Shown piece by piece: positions 19,752-30,995 of a stretch of 64,000 bases of DNA. The stretch's first letter is position 1. Every line of letters begins with the position of its first letter. The position numbers and the translations under genes are program-made. The notes beneath the pieces are model-generated. The model saw nothing but the letters and a program-made list of their open reading frames with translations, made no database searches and was not told the origin of the DNA. This stretch comes from Apricaphanius iberus (lineage: Eukaryota; Chordata; Actinopteri; Cyprinodontiformes; Aphaniidae): the NCBI GenBank assembly GCA_028564705.1, contig JAPXFQ010000350.1:62001-126000 (forward strand). The letters are read 5' to 3'.

Positions 19752-19900
19752 CATCACTCCGGGGGTTGGGGCTGAGAGAGAAGCAACTGCCATGAGGGAT
19801 TTCTCCTGCCTGGAGAGACACGGCCGGCAGCGGCCATGTTGCTTCAGTTGTGCTTAGAGGCACCAACGCTGACGTCATTGCTCTGCGCCGTGTGGGATTG
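19752..19900 (-). promoter_or_regulatory. Candidate CpG-rich promoter and first exon on the antisense strand
   Basis: A perfect CRE, TGACGTCA (19870-19877), precedes on the minus strand an ATG-bearing, CpG-rich block. This block contains CAACATGGCCGC (YY1-like, ATG at 19837) and ends at a strong GTAAGT donor (exon side at 19752). The frame from the ATG within the CRE runs open through the donor; the other stops just before it. This could start a nested antisense transcript, or be a copied promoter inside an old repeat. Confidence 0.35.
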
Positions 19901-19919
19901 TGAATACAATTTGAATTAT

Positions 19920-20340
19920 GTTACACTTTTTGCAGTGGCAAGCATGAAAATGAAAAAGCAATAGAATTTTTCCTTTTCGTTTTAATTAAGTCACAGAATG
20001 AGCAATGCTGAATTTGAAAATGAAAATGCAGTTTGGATGATTTCCTTTTAATTTTATTCATGAGTCAAGAGTGGCATTTGTGTTCAGAAATGAAAAAGCA
20101 TTTCTTAAAATACATTTTCATTTTCAAATTTGACATTTAAAATGTAATTTTGTTACAATTTTGCTGGGGTTCTATTTGAAAGTTAAATCTTAAATACCTT
20201 TTTCTTTTTCATTTGAATTAAGTTACAGAATAGCAATGTTGAATATGAAAATGAAAAAGCAGGTTGGATTATTTCTTTTTCAGTCAAAAATAGCAGCTAG
20301 ATTTTGAAAATGAAAAAGCATTTCTGCTCATCTATTTTAA
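19920..20340. repeat. GAAAATGAAAAAGCA-rich repeat
   Basis: Diverged copies of GAAAATGAAAAAGCA and its complement recur about every 50-100 bp, separated by AATTAAGT(C/T)ACAGAAT blocks. This looks like a decayed tandem or dispersed repeat. It has no coding content. Confidence 0.5.
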
Positions 20341-20366
20341 TTTGGTTTATTTTACTCATATGCGTC

Positions 20367-21661
20367 CATAATTTCTAGCATGCATTATGTTAATTTACTC
20401 ATCAAGTAAGTTTGGAGCCACTTGGAGTCCTTCAGGAAAAGTTTATATCCAAACTCCTTCATTTAACCAATGTTTTGTTAGTCATAGCTACCAGTATTCC
20501 CCTTGGAGTTCGGGGCGTCTTGGAAAACTTTCTTCGTTACCTGTGCTCTACGGTGGCATACGGTTAGACAGAACATGAACATGGTTTGTGCCTACCCGTT
20601 TCCAAATGGCACAAACAAAACGACCAAGTGGACTGAGACCACGATAATGTAAAGAGTAAAGCCTAGTTTATGCTTCTCTGACCGCAAATTTGTATTCAGA
20701 CGTATTGTCGGAGACGTTTTCCATTCATAGTATTCCGCTCTTCCACTCTATTCTCTATTGTTTTTTCAGCATTGCTCGAGAAGGACAGCAGGGGGCGCTA
20801 AGTTTTCATGGCGTCTCTGCCTATAATCACACAACGCCACTTCTATTTTTTTCTAGGCTTGTGAACACATTTCTTCCTCAAAGAGCAATGAAATACACAA
20901 AGTAAGTTCTGATTAAGCTGTAAAGCTTTTTATTAGAGGTGCAGCTCATAGAATCCTCTAGAAACCCATGGAAACAAACACAGCAGCCTTTTTGTTGTTG
21001 TCCTACATCTCCTTGTGTTCAGAATCACCAAAGGAACAGATTAGATAAATTATCCTTTCAATATAAAGCATGCATTAACTACTGATTACAGCGACAATAG
21101 AACCCCGTTCTGGTGAAGAGATCTCTGGCTGTTACTGAAACTGACCAATCAGATGCAGACGCTCTCCGTTGACGGAGACGGATAGTTAAAATTCGGGCCT
21201 CTACTCCGTGCGTCCTTGGGTAGGTGACGGAGAGCCCTTGTGTTGACGGATAATGGCGTGGCGTCAATCCGTCTCCGTCAAAACGGAGAAGCATAAACTA
21301 GATTTAAAAGTCCTGCTCGGACTATAACTGCCATGTGGCAGTGCAATAACAGCACTGAAACGGCAGCTTGTTGGAAGTTGGAATCAACGCCTGCAGAACA
21401 CTCCTGCAGACAACAAAGAAGCACTTCCAATGCCCCAAACTCTGAGGGAATAATGCTACCGATTCATAACAAAACATGGATTACATAAATGAGTTTTGTG
21501 GCAGATAATGCCTTATTTAGAGGCGGCATTTGCTGTGCCCTCAGGACTCCCGTTTTATAGATAGCCTTTGATCGAGACTGGATCTAAACTTCTCCTGAAA
21601 GACACCAAGTGGCTCCAAATTTGTGTGTTAGTAAATAAAGATAATGCATGCTAGAAATAAG
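20367..21661. mobile_element. DNA transposon with ~80-bp terminal inverted repeats
   Basis: The left end (TTTCTAGCATGCATTATGTT, TTTGGAGCCACTTGG, TTCAGGAAAAGTTTA) returns inverted at 21583-21661 with moderate divergence. No transposase is readable. A second element (20662-21302) is inserted in its middle. The end sequence does not let me name the superfamily. Confidence 0.6.
20662..21302. mobile_element. Inner DNA element with CTAGTTTATGCTTCTC ends
   Basis: CCTAGTTTATGCTTCTC (left) matches inverted GGAGAAGCATAAACTAGA (right). The interior contains several GACGGAGACGG / CCGTCTCCGTC pairs facing each other. This fits a Harbinger-like MITE as I recall fish examples. The target duplication is not clear. 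Confidence 0.5.
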
Positions 21662-22357
21662 GTCCAGGTTGGATAAAAAACAAACAAAAGATACCAAACT
21701 TCCACTTTAATGAAGAAATATTAAAGCAAGAACGCTACCTTGAATTTCAAGTTTGGGCACAGATGGATCTTCCAAATGGACAAAAATCTGGTTTCATGTG
21801 TAAGAAGAACTAAAGTCTAATTGTAAATTCAATTAAGAATCTATAACAAGACATTAAAACAGATCCAATCTGACTTAAGTTGAGAAAATAGAAGAATAGC
21901 TGAAGTTTTAGTTTGTTTTGTTGCATGCTCTTTAATAAAAACCCTGTAAAAAGGAAAGGCCTGCCTGTTTTTGGTTGCCTCCATTAAATGTCTAAAGAAC
22001 ATGATGCGTCTGTTTCTCTGTCAAACGAGCGAGGTTTGGAAACTAAGGCAAACTTGAGGTTCGGTGATGTTGAACAGGGACTCTGTCTGCTGTGTGTTTA
22101 TGGTAGCAGTATTTCTCATGTTGCCTCAACATTGAGACTTTTTACAGAAACTCGTCTGGTTATCTGTGTAGATGGTAATGTCTAAATGATTCCCTTATAG
22201 TCTTGCTGTTTATGTTACAGCCATCCATCAGAGTTTGAATGTGCAGAACACAGCTAATTATTCTTCCACTGCATCCATAAACTCTTTCTGACATGTTTTT
22301 TTTTTCTGCACTATTGGTGTCTTAATGTTAAATGTATAAATGAAAATTGTTTGCCAG
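21662..22357. other. RSU1 intron, nothing recognised
   Basis: AT-rich sequence. One 65-residue open stretch (21988-22185) has no family motif. Confidence 0.35.
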
Positions 22358-22481
22358 GACATTGAAGCATTTATGAACTCCACTGATTGTTTCAAGCTGT
22401 TCCTAAACTATGGTGCTGAAGTGGATGAAATCGTTACAATGATGGAGTTCTGACTTGACTCTGGGGTGGTGGAACAATAAA
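22358..22481 (+). other. Terminal-exon-like sequence with poly(A) signal
   Basis: After an acceptor-like TTTGCCAG the frame reads DIEAFMNSTDCFKLFLNYGA then EVDEIVTMMEF and TGA (22451-22453). AATAAA follows at 22476-22481. It looks like a complete last exon. Entered in phase 0 it does not fit the preceding RSU1 exon (phase 1). It may belong to a nested gene, an alternative transcript or a captured exon. The peptide is not recognised. Confidence 0.35.
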
Positions 22482-22729
22482 CTGGTTGTTTTCCTGAACC
22501 AGTAGAGAACTGGTTCTGGTACCAGCCCTGCAGTATCTTTGGTTGAAAACCCCTTTTTAAGCTCTTAAGGTTGGAACTCGTGAGCCTTTCCTCAAACGTT
22601 TGTTACTGTTCACAAATGTTTTACACATGTATTACATTTCATTTTATGGATCCATTCCTGTACTAATGCAAAGATCCAAAGTTCTGGAAGTAGTTTGATT
22701 GAAGGGGGTAAATGTCATTTCTCATCCAG

Positions 22730-22850
22730 CTGTGCCTCCCAACATCTCGGAACTGAAGAATCTGGAGGTTCTGAACCTGTTCAACAACCAGATCGAAGAG
22801 CTGCCGACCCAGATCAGCAGTCTTCAGAAGCTGAAACACCTCAACCTCGG
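22730..22850 (+). CDS. RSU1: RSU1 coding exon 3
   Basis: Bordered by CTCATCCAG and GTATGT. It encodes VPPNISELKNLEVLNLFNNQ and ends KHLNLG, about residues 54-93, spanning two leucine-rich repeats. Phase 1 in, phase 2 out. Confidence 0.95.
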
Positions 22851-23373
22851 GTATGTAACCGTTTGTCACACATGAACGTGACCCAGGCCTTACAGTACCA
22901 TGGCAGCAAGGACAATCCCTTCTTTAAGCCTCCTCTAGTTGTTCACTTTGAAACCAATCAAACCTACTCAGATAAGTTGGACACTGAGGGCCAATAGGAA
23001 AGCATTTTCTTTCAGGGCATCATGGTGTTAAAGATTAAACAACTGTGTACTGATATGTACCAAATATATATCAACATCTGATTCATACTGTACAATACCA
23101 AACAGTAATTTGAACAAAAAACAGCCAAACCTTTAATGAAGTTTGATCCCTCAGTGTTTGAGGTTTATCTTTTTAGGACCAAGTCCATCATGAATGAACC
23201 TGAGATCCACAATGCACTAGTTTTCCTTATTTTTTTCTCCATTGAGTCAGTGAGACCAGTATGATTACATAAAGTCAAATATTTCAAGCCTTTTTTGTAA
23301 TTTTGATGATTATGGCTTACATAAATTCAGTGTCAAAAATGTGAACGTTACATCAGATTAATACAGATACAAA

Positions 23374-24339
23374 TTCCAGTTTGTTCATGTCAATGATAAA
23401 TCTTCTTCACACTCTTTGGTTACTTGTGGAGTACCACATGGTTCTGTGCTTGGACCGATTCTCTTTACTATATATATGCTTCCAATTGGTAAAATAATTA
23501 GACAACATGGAATGAATTTCCACAGTTATGCTGATGATACACAATTATGCTTGTAATCTACTTAACTGATTGGTTTCATCAGGTCTTATGGATAAATATG
23601 TCTGGAAGACATAAAAACCTGGATGACTCTGAATTTTCTACATTTAAATTCAGACAGACAGAAGTTGTTGTCTTTGGACCAGAACCTTTAAAAGAAACTG
23701 TCTGTTTTTAAGACTAGGTTTAAAATCTTCCTTTTAGATAAAGCTTATAGTTAGAGTGGCTTAGGTTATCCTGAGTTATTTTTGTAATTATGCTGCTATA
23801 GGCTTAGACTGTTGGAGGACAGACTGACCACTTTTCTTCTCTCTTCTACTTTTCTCTCCTACTACTCTCCAGATATATTTTTTCTGCTGTTATTGTGATT
23901 GTTAACCCAGTTTTCTCTCAGTATTTTTCTCCCCATAGAAGCTCCACATAATCTGGTATCCTGCTCAGCTACAGCGCCCCCTGCTGGATGGGGAACATCG
24001 GCCCAGATGATGCTCAAAGTCACAGAGCATCCTCCATGCTGTCTCTTCTCTGTCTTCTCAGACCCCCAGACAGTCGTGGTAGATGACCACTTGTACTGAT
24101 CCAGGTTCTGGTTCTGCTGGAGGTTTCTTCCTGTTAAAGGGGAGTTTTTCCTCTCCACTGTCGCTACATGCTTGCTCAATATGAGGGATTGCTGAGAAAT
24201 TGCTGTGGTCAGAGTCTGCATGATCCGGGCACAACCTCACGCCGATGACCCATCGAAATCTGCTGGGATTCCTTACATAGAAAACTTTTATCTGATTGGA
24301 ATGTTTGGATAATTGTATTGAAATGACTTTTGTTGTAAA
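23374..24339 (+). mobile_element. L2-type LINE, internally deleted copy
   Basis: This begins inside the reverse transcriptase: [16 protein letters not shown], then YADDTQLCL after a frameshift. It jumps near 23700 to the 3' UTR shared with 13367-14010 and 48780-48860. It belongs to the same family as the large minus-strand copy at 48720-52210. Confidence 0.75.
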
Positions 24340-24665
24340 TAGGGCTGGTCCGATGCGTCGATGTAATCGATTACGTTGACACGTAAAATACGTCGACGCA
24401 AAAAACGTACGCCGATGCGTCATCACTTTCAAACCAAACTTGGCGAGAGCAAGTAGTGGCAGCATGAAGTCAGTTAACCTAAATACCTCCATCCGAACTC
24501 GCAGTTCAAAGATATAGAGTTATTTTCACATAAAACGGAGCGATTTTGTTGTCTGTCGGCTTTGCAAAATGGAAATGGCTTACCATAAAACCGTGATGGC
24601 TATGCACCAGCACCTCAAACGACGGCATCCAGGAGCAGTTTTAGCAGATGACAAAACACCATAAG
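24340..24665 (+). mobile_element. hAT element fragment with BED zinc finger
   Basis: Starts TAGGGCTGGTCCGATGCGTCGA, the kind of end seen in fish hAT elements, interrupting the tail of the preceding L2. Near 24550 the frame reads [20 protein letters not shown] then LKRRHPGA, a BED-type C2H2 finger (two Cys, two His in order). The rest of the transposase and the right end are not seen. Confidence 0.65.
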
Positions 24666-25977
24666 TTTTCAGCTTTTTTACTAACGCTATGTATTTTTAC
24701 CCTATAAATCACCCAAACACTCCCACGTAGAAGGCATATACACGAGCAGACACACACACTCGTATACAGAAATTAACTCTCAACGTCTTGAAAAGCAAAA
24801 CTTATTTAAGCTTCTTAGCTGCGTCTGGTGTATGTTACTACTACCTGTTTGGTTGGTTTTTATTTGTGACCCGTGTTGGCAGAATGAGTCTGAATGCGCA
24901 CAGACTGATTATTAGCAAAAGCCCAAAATGTGAGTGAGTAAACATGTTTGTTAACAAAGGTAATGCACTACCTACTTAACGTAGCCGTCGTGGACGTTAA
25001 TACAACTTTGTTTAAGTGCTTGCAAAAGCAAACCGACAACGAACTCTTGATTGTCACGTTTAATATGAACTCATCCTGTTTGATGCTCCTCCAGAACAGC
25101 GCCTCTCTCTCTTTCTTTTTCTTTTTTGCAAATCTTATGTCATTGATTAAATATTTTATGAAAACAATGCAAAAATAATTCTGCTCTGTGACTGTAGTTT
25201 AACCTCTGATTTGGGTCAGGCACACTAGTCTGACCCAAACTAGGCTATCACACTAGGCTTGTGTGATAACTATTCATTTAGCCACACTTCATAAGCAAAA
25301 TACAACAAAGAGAAGCATTTTATCGTTGTTTGAGAAGAGTCTGTAAAGATTCTTAGTTTTGACAAGTTTAAAAAAAAAATTTTTTATTAATATTTTTACG
25401 CATTAAACCCTGCAGAGGGTGCATTTTCTTTCTTTATTTTTTTATCCATTACTGTCGAATGTGGAGTCGGTAAAGGTAACACTTCATGCTATAATCCAAC
25501 AGTGTGTTTTAGTCCACCAGTCCAATGTGAAGCAGATTTTAAAGCATGGATGTTTAGAAAATAAATAGGCGGACATCAAATTTGATATCGTACTACTGGC
25601 AATATTGATTAACTGAAGCACTTAGACCAATTCTGTCTGGAAAATGTTGAGTTTTTTTCTTGCTGTCTGTCCAAAAAAACAGCAGGCATGCCAATACTCA
25701 AAATGGTTCAAAAACATTTTTAGCTTCAATGTCTTTTTTTAAACTTTTTGGTCAAATTTTTCAGGACTTTTTAAAAGATAAGTAAAATATTTTTATGTAA
25801 CTTTTCAAATGAAATACCAAGGTTGTTTATGCTTCAAAATAACAACAAAAACAGAAACAAATAAGCACTTCATTATATTATACTCTGTGTAATATATAAT
25901 GTGTTTAAAACAAATTATCTCGAGAAATTTTAGAGCATTTACATTAACTTCTATAGAAAAAAAAACTGTTTTTGATA
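24666..25977. other. RSU1 intron, nothing firm
   Basis: AT-rich sequence, perhaps decayed interior of the preceding hAT element. GGTCAGGCACACTAGTCTGACC at about 25216-25237 is a small palindrome. Confidence 0.35.
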
Positions 25978-26746
25978 CCTGAATGACGCCGGGCCTGCTT
26001 TGCCCCATGGGAAGCCAAAGTCTCCTCCCCTTCCTTTCAGCAAACCGGAAAAATAATGAATGGAAGTCAATGGATCGATAAAAGTTATTTTCTGGTCCGC
26101 TTTGTGTTACGTCCTGAATCACACACATGTTGTACTTCGATCTAAATGATAACTAATGATGTACATTTAGAATGTGTTTGTCCAGTGATTGGGGATTTAT
26201 TTGATTGTAAAAATTTGCATTTAAAATGCCTACAAATCAGAAGTCAGAAGTCGCATATATGATGCGATTTGGCTAACGGGAGCTAGCACTAGCTATAGCA
26301 CATAAAACCTTCACCTAGAGCTTGTAGAGCTTCTCCTCCATGCTGGCTCTCTCTCCACCGACTGCTTTATTCCCGACATAGCTCCTACTTTCCACATGGT
26401 CAGATTTATAGAGGTTTTCTCCGTGTTTAATGCTCCTTTCTTCTTCCTGGAGGCTACGACCCTCGCTCTCCTTCTTCTTCTGCAGTTGTAGTCCGCTAAG
26501 CTTTTTTACACAAAATTAAAGTAATTTTTGCCGCCAGTCGAAAATCGGTGTTTTCTCTGCATCAAAATTAGTTTTTAAAATTGACGGACATCATATGTTC
26601 GATCCACAGCGCATTTCAAACTGGATCAGAAAATAATTTTTATTGCTCCATTGACCCTCAATAATTTTTTTTTTTTAGCATCTGGGGACTCATGGACAGG
26701 AAGTAGAAAGGCGTGACTTAGGCTCCCCATATTCCGATTTTCAGGG
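25978..26746. mobile_element. Fold-back MITE with ~130-bp inverted arms
   Basis: GGAAGTCAATGGATCGATAA...TTATTTTCTGGTCCGCTTTG on the left (about 26040-26105) matches inverted CAGAAAATAATTTTTATTGC...CATTGACC on the right (about 26626-26655). The outer arms (CCTGAATGACGCC / TTTTCAGG) also pair loosely. Non-coding. Probably a hairpin-forming MITE. Confidence 0.6.
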
Positions 26747-26749
26747 ATT

Positions 26750-27154
26750 TGTAAGAATGTCTTCCAAGTAGTGCTGGGCAGTCTGGCCTAAAAAATAAAA
26801 TCTCTGATTGTATTTGTTTTTTAATGCAATTTACGATTTCTTTTCCGATGTCCCCCCCCAACACACACAAACACTTAATAAGAAAAGCAAAGGAGTGGGC
26901 TACAGTAAGGTTTGTTCGTTGGTCTCAGAGATTGTCATCTTTCGTATTCAGCTGAATGCCTCTGTTTCAGGCAATTTATTAGGTTTGTGGTGCCTCCATG
27001 GACCCATAAATGTGCCATAACACAAAAACTCTATTTACTTTTTTTAAAAACCCACACAATAAAAAATTTTCGTCATCGTTTTTTTTTCTTTCCAAGCCTT
27101 TTTAGATTCAGTTTTCCAATGGGTGGGGAACTAGCTGTGTTTCTGTGTGTACAG
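26750..27154. other. RSU1 intron before exon 4
   Basis: No element recognised. The last 20 bases form the exon 4 polypyrimidine tract and acceptor. Confidence 0.4.
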
Positions 27155-27273
27155 GATGAATCGTCTAAGTGGCCTGCCCAGAGGATTTGGTTCACTGCCT
27201 GCTCTGGAGGTGTTGGACCTAACCTACAACAACCTGAACCAGAACTCTCTGCCTGGAAACTTCTTCTATCTAA
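27155..27273 (+). CDS. RSU1: RSU1 coding exon 4
   Basis: Bordered by GTGTACAG and GTGAGC. It encodes MNRLSGLPRGFGSLPALEVL followed by DLTYNNLNQNSLPGNFFYL, about residues 94-133. The leucine-rich-repeat spacing is kept. The ENSLPGNFF-type stretch is characteristic of RSU1. Confidence 0.95.
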
Positions 27274-27972
27274 GTGAGCATTGGCAACACACACATTTGG
27301 TTCACTGTGTGAGGACATTGTCCTGACTGTAATTCATTTAATGAGCCCCAGTTGGGCCTACATGGCGATACATACGCCTCAAGAACAGAGAAGCTGCTTC
27401 TCTTTCCTTCAGCTGCAAGAACAAAATGTATAACAATATCTTGAGCAGTTCACCTCTAAAGATCAACTGTGAAGTTCTCGATCAACTTGTTTTTTTCTCT
27501 AGATGGTGCTGTTGTCTCATTTGCATTATATGCATGAAATTGTAACGGATGCTTTAGAAGGGTATCATTTTTTTAAATCATTTTTTGCAGGATGTATTTT
27601 TTTTGGGCCACCAAAACTGTTTACAGTGGGAGTGGTGTGCTGCTGACCCGACACATCCCGTGTCAGTGGATGGAAAACTTCGAAAACCTCCTCAATCCCA
27701 CCGACACACCTTCCTGTTTGGAAGCAGAGTCTGGGGACTGTGGAACGGGCTCTCCAATCTCTGGTGTCGAGGTTGCCGAGTTTTTTAAAACGCTCCTTGG
27801 TAGAAAGACTCCAGGGGTGGATGAGAGTCGCCCGGAGTTCCTCAAGGCTCTGAATGTTGTAGGGCTGTGTTGATTAACGCGGCTCTGCAGTATTGCATGG
27901 AAATCGGGGGCAGTTCCCTTGGAGTGGCAGACCGGGGTGGTGGTCCCCTTCTTTAAATAGGGGGACCATAGA

Positions 27973-28566
27973 GTGTGTTCCAACTATAGGGGGATCCCAC
28001 TTCTGAGTCTCCCTGGTAAGGTCTATTCAGGGGTTCTGGAGAGGAGGGTCCAACAGATAGTTGAACCTCGGTTTCAGGAGGAACAATGCGGTTTTCGTCC
28101 TGGCCGTGGAACACTGGACCAGCTCTACACCCTCAGCAGGGTCCTGGAGGGTGCGTGGCAGTTCGCCCAACCGGTCAACATGTGTTTTGTGGACTTGGAG
28201 AAGGCGTTGGACCGTGTCCCTCGAGGAGTCCTGTGGGGGGTACTCCAGGAGTATAGGGTACCGGGCCATTTGATAAGGGCTGTTAGGTCCCTATATGACC
28301 GGTGTCAGAGTCTGGTCCGCATTGCCAGCAGTAAGTCGGTATTGTTTCAGGTGAGAGTTGGACTCCGCCAAGGTTGCCCTTTGTCACCGATCCTGTTCAT
28401 GACATTCATGGACAGGATTTCTAGGCGCAGCCAAGGTGATGAGGGGATCCGTTTTGGAGACCTCAGGATCGGGTCGCTGCTTTTCGCAGATGATGTGGCC
28501 CTGTTGTCCTCATATGAACGTGATCTACGGCTTTCGCTGCACCTCCAAATCCGAGACCATGGTCTT
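27973..28566 (+). pseudogene. RTE-type LINE reverse transcriptase, left part
   Basis: The frame is open through the FADD catalytic box (LLFADDVALLSS) and is cut by the insertion at 28567. The motif-3 Asp is kept (FVDLEKALDRVP). Ala replaces the usual Phe/Tyr of EKAFDRVP. Confidence 0.8.
28553..28566. repeat. L1 target-site duplication, left (14 bp)
   Basis: GAGACCATGGTCTT is identical to 30466-30479. Variable-length duplications of this size are typical of target-primed reverse transcription. Confidence 0.85.
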
Positions 28567-30465
28567 TTTTTTAACGTGTCCGGTCTAGCAGTATGCTACT
28601 CAGAATTGGTGTCTGAGTACCAAGTACAAGCCCAACAGTTTTACTTTCCCAAGCAGAGTATTACAGCTTCGCTGTAGTATGCCACTTGATGTATATGTAT
28701 GAAAAATCTTTATTAGTGATTACTGTGGGTTCAATTTCCTGACGTCATGGACATTAAACTGAGACAAGAAGGGAGAAAGGAAGAAGGTGAAGAAAAGAAA
28801 CCGGACCAACAGAGGGGCGAACCGACGACACAAGACAGGGAGGCAAATAAAGAACACAAGAAAACATCCCAGTCCTCCACCTCTGCCGGACGGCAGAGAA
28901 ACAGTAATACAAAACAAAAACAACAAACTGTACAGAACCAAACCAATAGTTCGGATCTGGTAGAATAAACAAAGAATTACACATTCACTACACACAAACA
29001 TGGATTAATGAACATAATACAAATGTTTCTGGTAAGCTTCTGTGAACAACTAATTAATGATGATAACCTCAGCTTAAGATATGTCCGTCCTCACCTATGT
29101 CCCAACACCTATGTGTGTGCGAGCATGCAGGTCTGAATAAGGTTTCCCCACGCAAGTGATTGATAGCTGGTGTAAGGAACCGTCAATCCGTCCTACAGGA
29201 ATCGGCACAGACATGGAGGAGGCAAGAGATGTATGCATCCAGCGTCCCACAGAGTACAGAGTCCACAGGCGGATCAGCGCAGGGTCGATCACCCACAAGA
29301 GAGGAACAGATGGAAGTCCCAGGGGAGCACCCACCAGCCGCGATGCTGGGGCCCGAGAGATCGCAGTGACGAGCCCACGGGCTCCGCCGGTAACCGGCTA
29401 CGCCAGGGCGGGCCCGGACCAGGAACCGGAGGCCACGGGGACCAGGGGCACCCCGCCCCCCAGCGGGGCCCCAACCAGGGACCAGCCGACAAGGGCCCCC
29501 CGCCGCCGCCGCAGGCAAGGAGGACCCGCAGCCAACCGACGGACAACACACGCCGCCGCCACCCCGGACCAGTACCCACCGCCAACAACCCGGCCCGCCT
29601 CCACACATCCACACGCCAGGGAGCCACAGCAAGAGCCACAGCGGATGTACGCCCTCCCCAGGCCGCGCCCAGCCGGCACCTGGACATCCAGATCTTCCAG
29701 CTCCAGGGTCCAGATCCCGCCCCACGTGGGGCGCCAAGATCAGGGGCCCAGCCAATGCCGGACAGCCCCACCAGGTGAACAGACCAGCCAGCTGAAGTCC
29801 TGGAACCGGCAGGAGGACTGGGCGCCAGGCACGGTCCCCACCGATCCACCGGACGGCACCAACCTATTCTACAACCCCGGCACCCCCATAAGAGGTGCCC
29901 CAGTCAATCCAAGGAGGACATCGGCCCGAAACAGCGGCCGCCCGACACACCGGACCACCCAGGACCCGCCCGACATGCACCAGGACCGAGCCGGGCCGCA
30001 ACCGGGACCCCCAGCCCCATGCATCGAGAATCAACCAGCGGGCAGGAGCAACCATCACCGACGGGGAGTGACGGAGAGGGAAGAAGATGCATCAGGCCAG
30101 AGAGCAGCCAAACACCCAACCTGACAGGTAGACATAGACAGACAGAGACACTCATACGTACCCTCCCTCTCATGTGTACACATTCTTACAAATACAGGAC
30201 ATACGAAAAAAGGACGCTATACCCTCATTCATACCCCCCATACGTACACTATACTCCATACTCCCAGGCCCAGGGACAGACGCCCCAGTAGAGAACCCTG
30301 CCCCTGCACCCAGGAGACAGACCCCTTTGCCCACCAGGACGGGGACAAGTAGACCGCCAAGGCCCCCACACCGGCAAGAGCAGCCCACCAGCCCAGGACC
30401 CCGACCAGACGGCGTGATGTTCTATCCGGGCTCCGACCCCTGATGGTCCAACGAACAGGGGTGTG
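28567..30465 (-). mobile_element. 5'-truncated L1 insertion: GC-rich 3' region, copy 1
   Basis: The 1.9-kb insertion has a T run at its left end (poly(A) tail on the minus strand) and a 14-bp duplication. About 29300-30460 is strongly GC-rich, unlike the AT-rich surroundings. The sequence is nearly identical to 55268-57178 and related to 58516-59900. In that third copy this same sequence continues from an L1 ORF2 C terminus, which identifies it as an L1 3' untranslated region. Copies 1 and 2 contain no coding part of ORF2. Confidence 0.8.
29156..30124 (+). other. 322-codon open frame antisense to the L1 3' region (copy 1)
   Basis: The Pro/Arg/Thr-rich frame (segment ASTHPHAREPQQEPQ as an example) recurs as a 319-codon frame at 55882-56841. 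It may only reflect GC-rich, stop-poor sequence. No domain is recognised and compositional bias is extreme. No promoter is visible. Confidence 0.3.
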
Positions 30466-30995
30466 GAGACCATGGTCTTGAGTCGGAAAAGGGTAGAGTG
30501 CCTTCTCCGGGTCGGGGATGGGGTCCTTCCTCAAGTGGAGGAGTTTACGTATCTGGGGGTCTTGTTCACGAATGAGGGAAAAATGGAGCGGGAGATCGAA
30601 AGACGGATTGGTAAGGCGTCTGCAGTTATGCGGGCGCTGTACCGGTCTGTCGTGGTGAAGAGAGAGCTGAGCCGAAAGGCAAAGCTCTCAATTTACCGGT
30701 CAATCTATGTTCCTACCCTCATCTGTTGTCACAAACTCTGGGGCTCAGTGTAGAGCCGCTGCTCGGGCATCTGATCAGGATGCCTCCTGGACGCCTCCCT
30801 GGTGAGGTGTTCCAGGCACGTCCCACTAGTAGGAGGCCCAGGGGAAGACCCAGGACTCGCTGGAGGGATTATGTCTCCCGGCTGGCCTGGGAACGCCTCA
30901 GGATTCCTGCCGAGGAGCTGACTCAAGTGGCCGAGGAGAGGGAAGTCTGGGTCTCTCTGCTTAAGCTTTTGCCCCCGCGACCCGACCCCTGAAGC

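Larger units (their letters stand above)
27600..30995 (+). mobile_element. RTE-type LINE (Rex3/Expander-like), split by an L1 insertion
   Basis: Coding blocks run NYRGIPLLSLPGKVYSGVLE, QCGFRPGRGTLDQLYTLSRV, CFVDLEKALDRVPRGVLWGV, LRQGCPLSPILF and LLFADDVALLSS. After the insertion come ETMVLSRKRVECLL, EEFTYLGVLFTNEGKMEREI and finally GRPRTRWRDYVSRLAWERL. This is reverse transcriptase motifs 1-7 plus the C-terminal extension. The endonuclease half is missing (5' truncation), and a deletion lies near 30745. RTE clade is my reading of the motif wording. Confidence 0.75.

Noticed and set aside
19444..19878. A 144-codon minus-strand protein gene
   Set aside because: The frame crosses a strong splice donor and runs into AT-rich intron-like sequence. 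Only its first exon-like part is kept as a candidate.
26912..27277. A 121-codon frame covering RSU1 exon 4
   Set aside because: It reads exon 4 in the wrong frame; the spliced RSU1 frame is clear and conserved.
29183..29849. Long minus-strand frames (186-190 codons) in the GC-rich block as protein genes
   Set aside because: All three minus-strand frames are open over much of this stop-poor sequence and have Gly/Trp/Pro-biased composition. They lie in L1 3' UTR.
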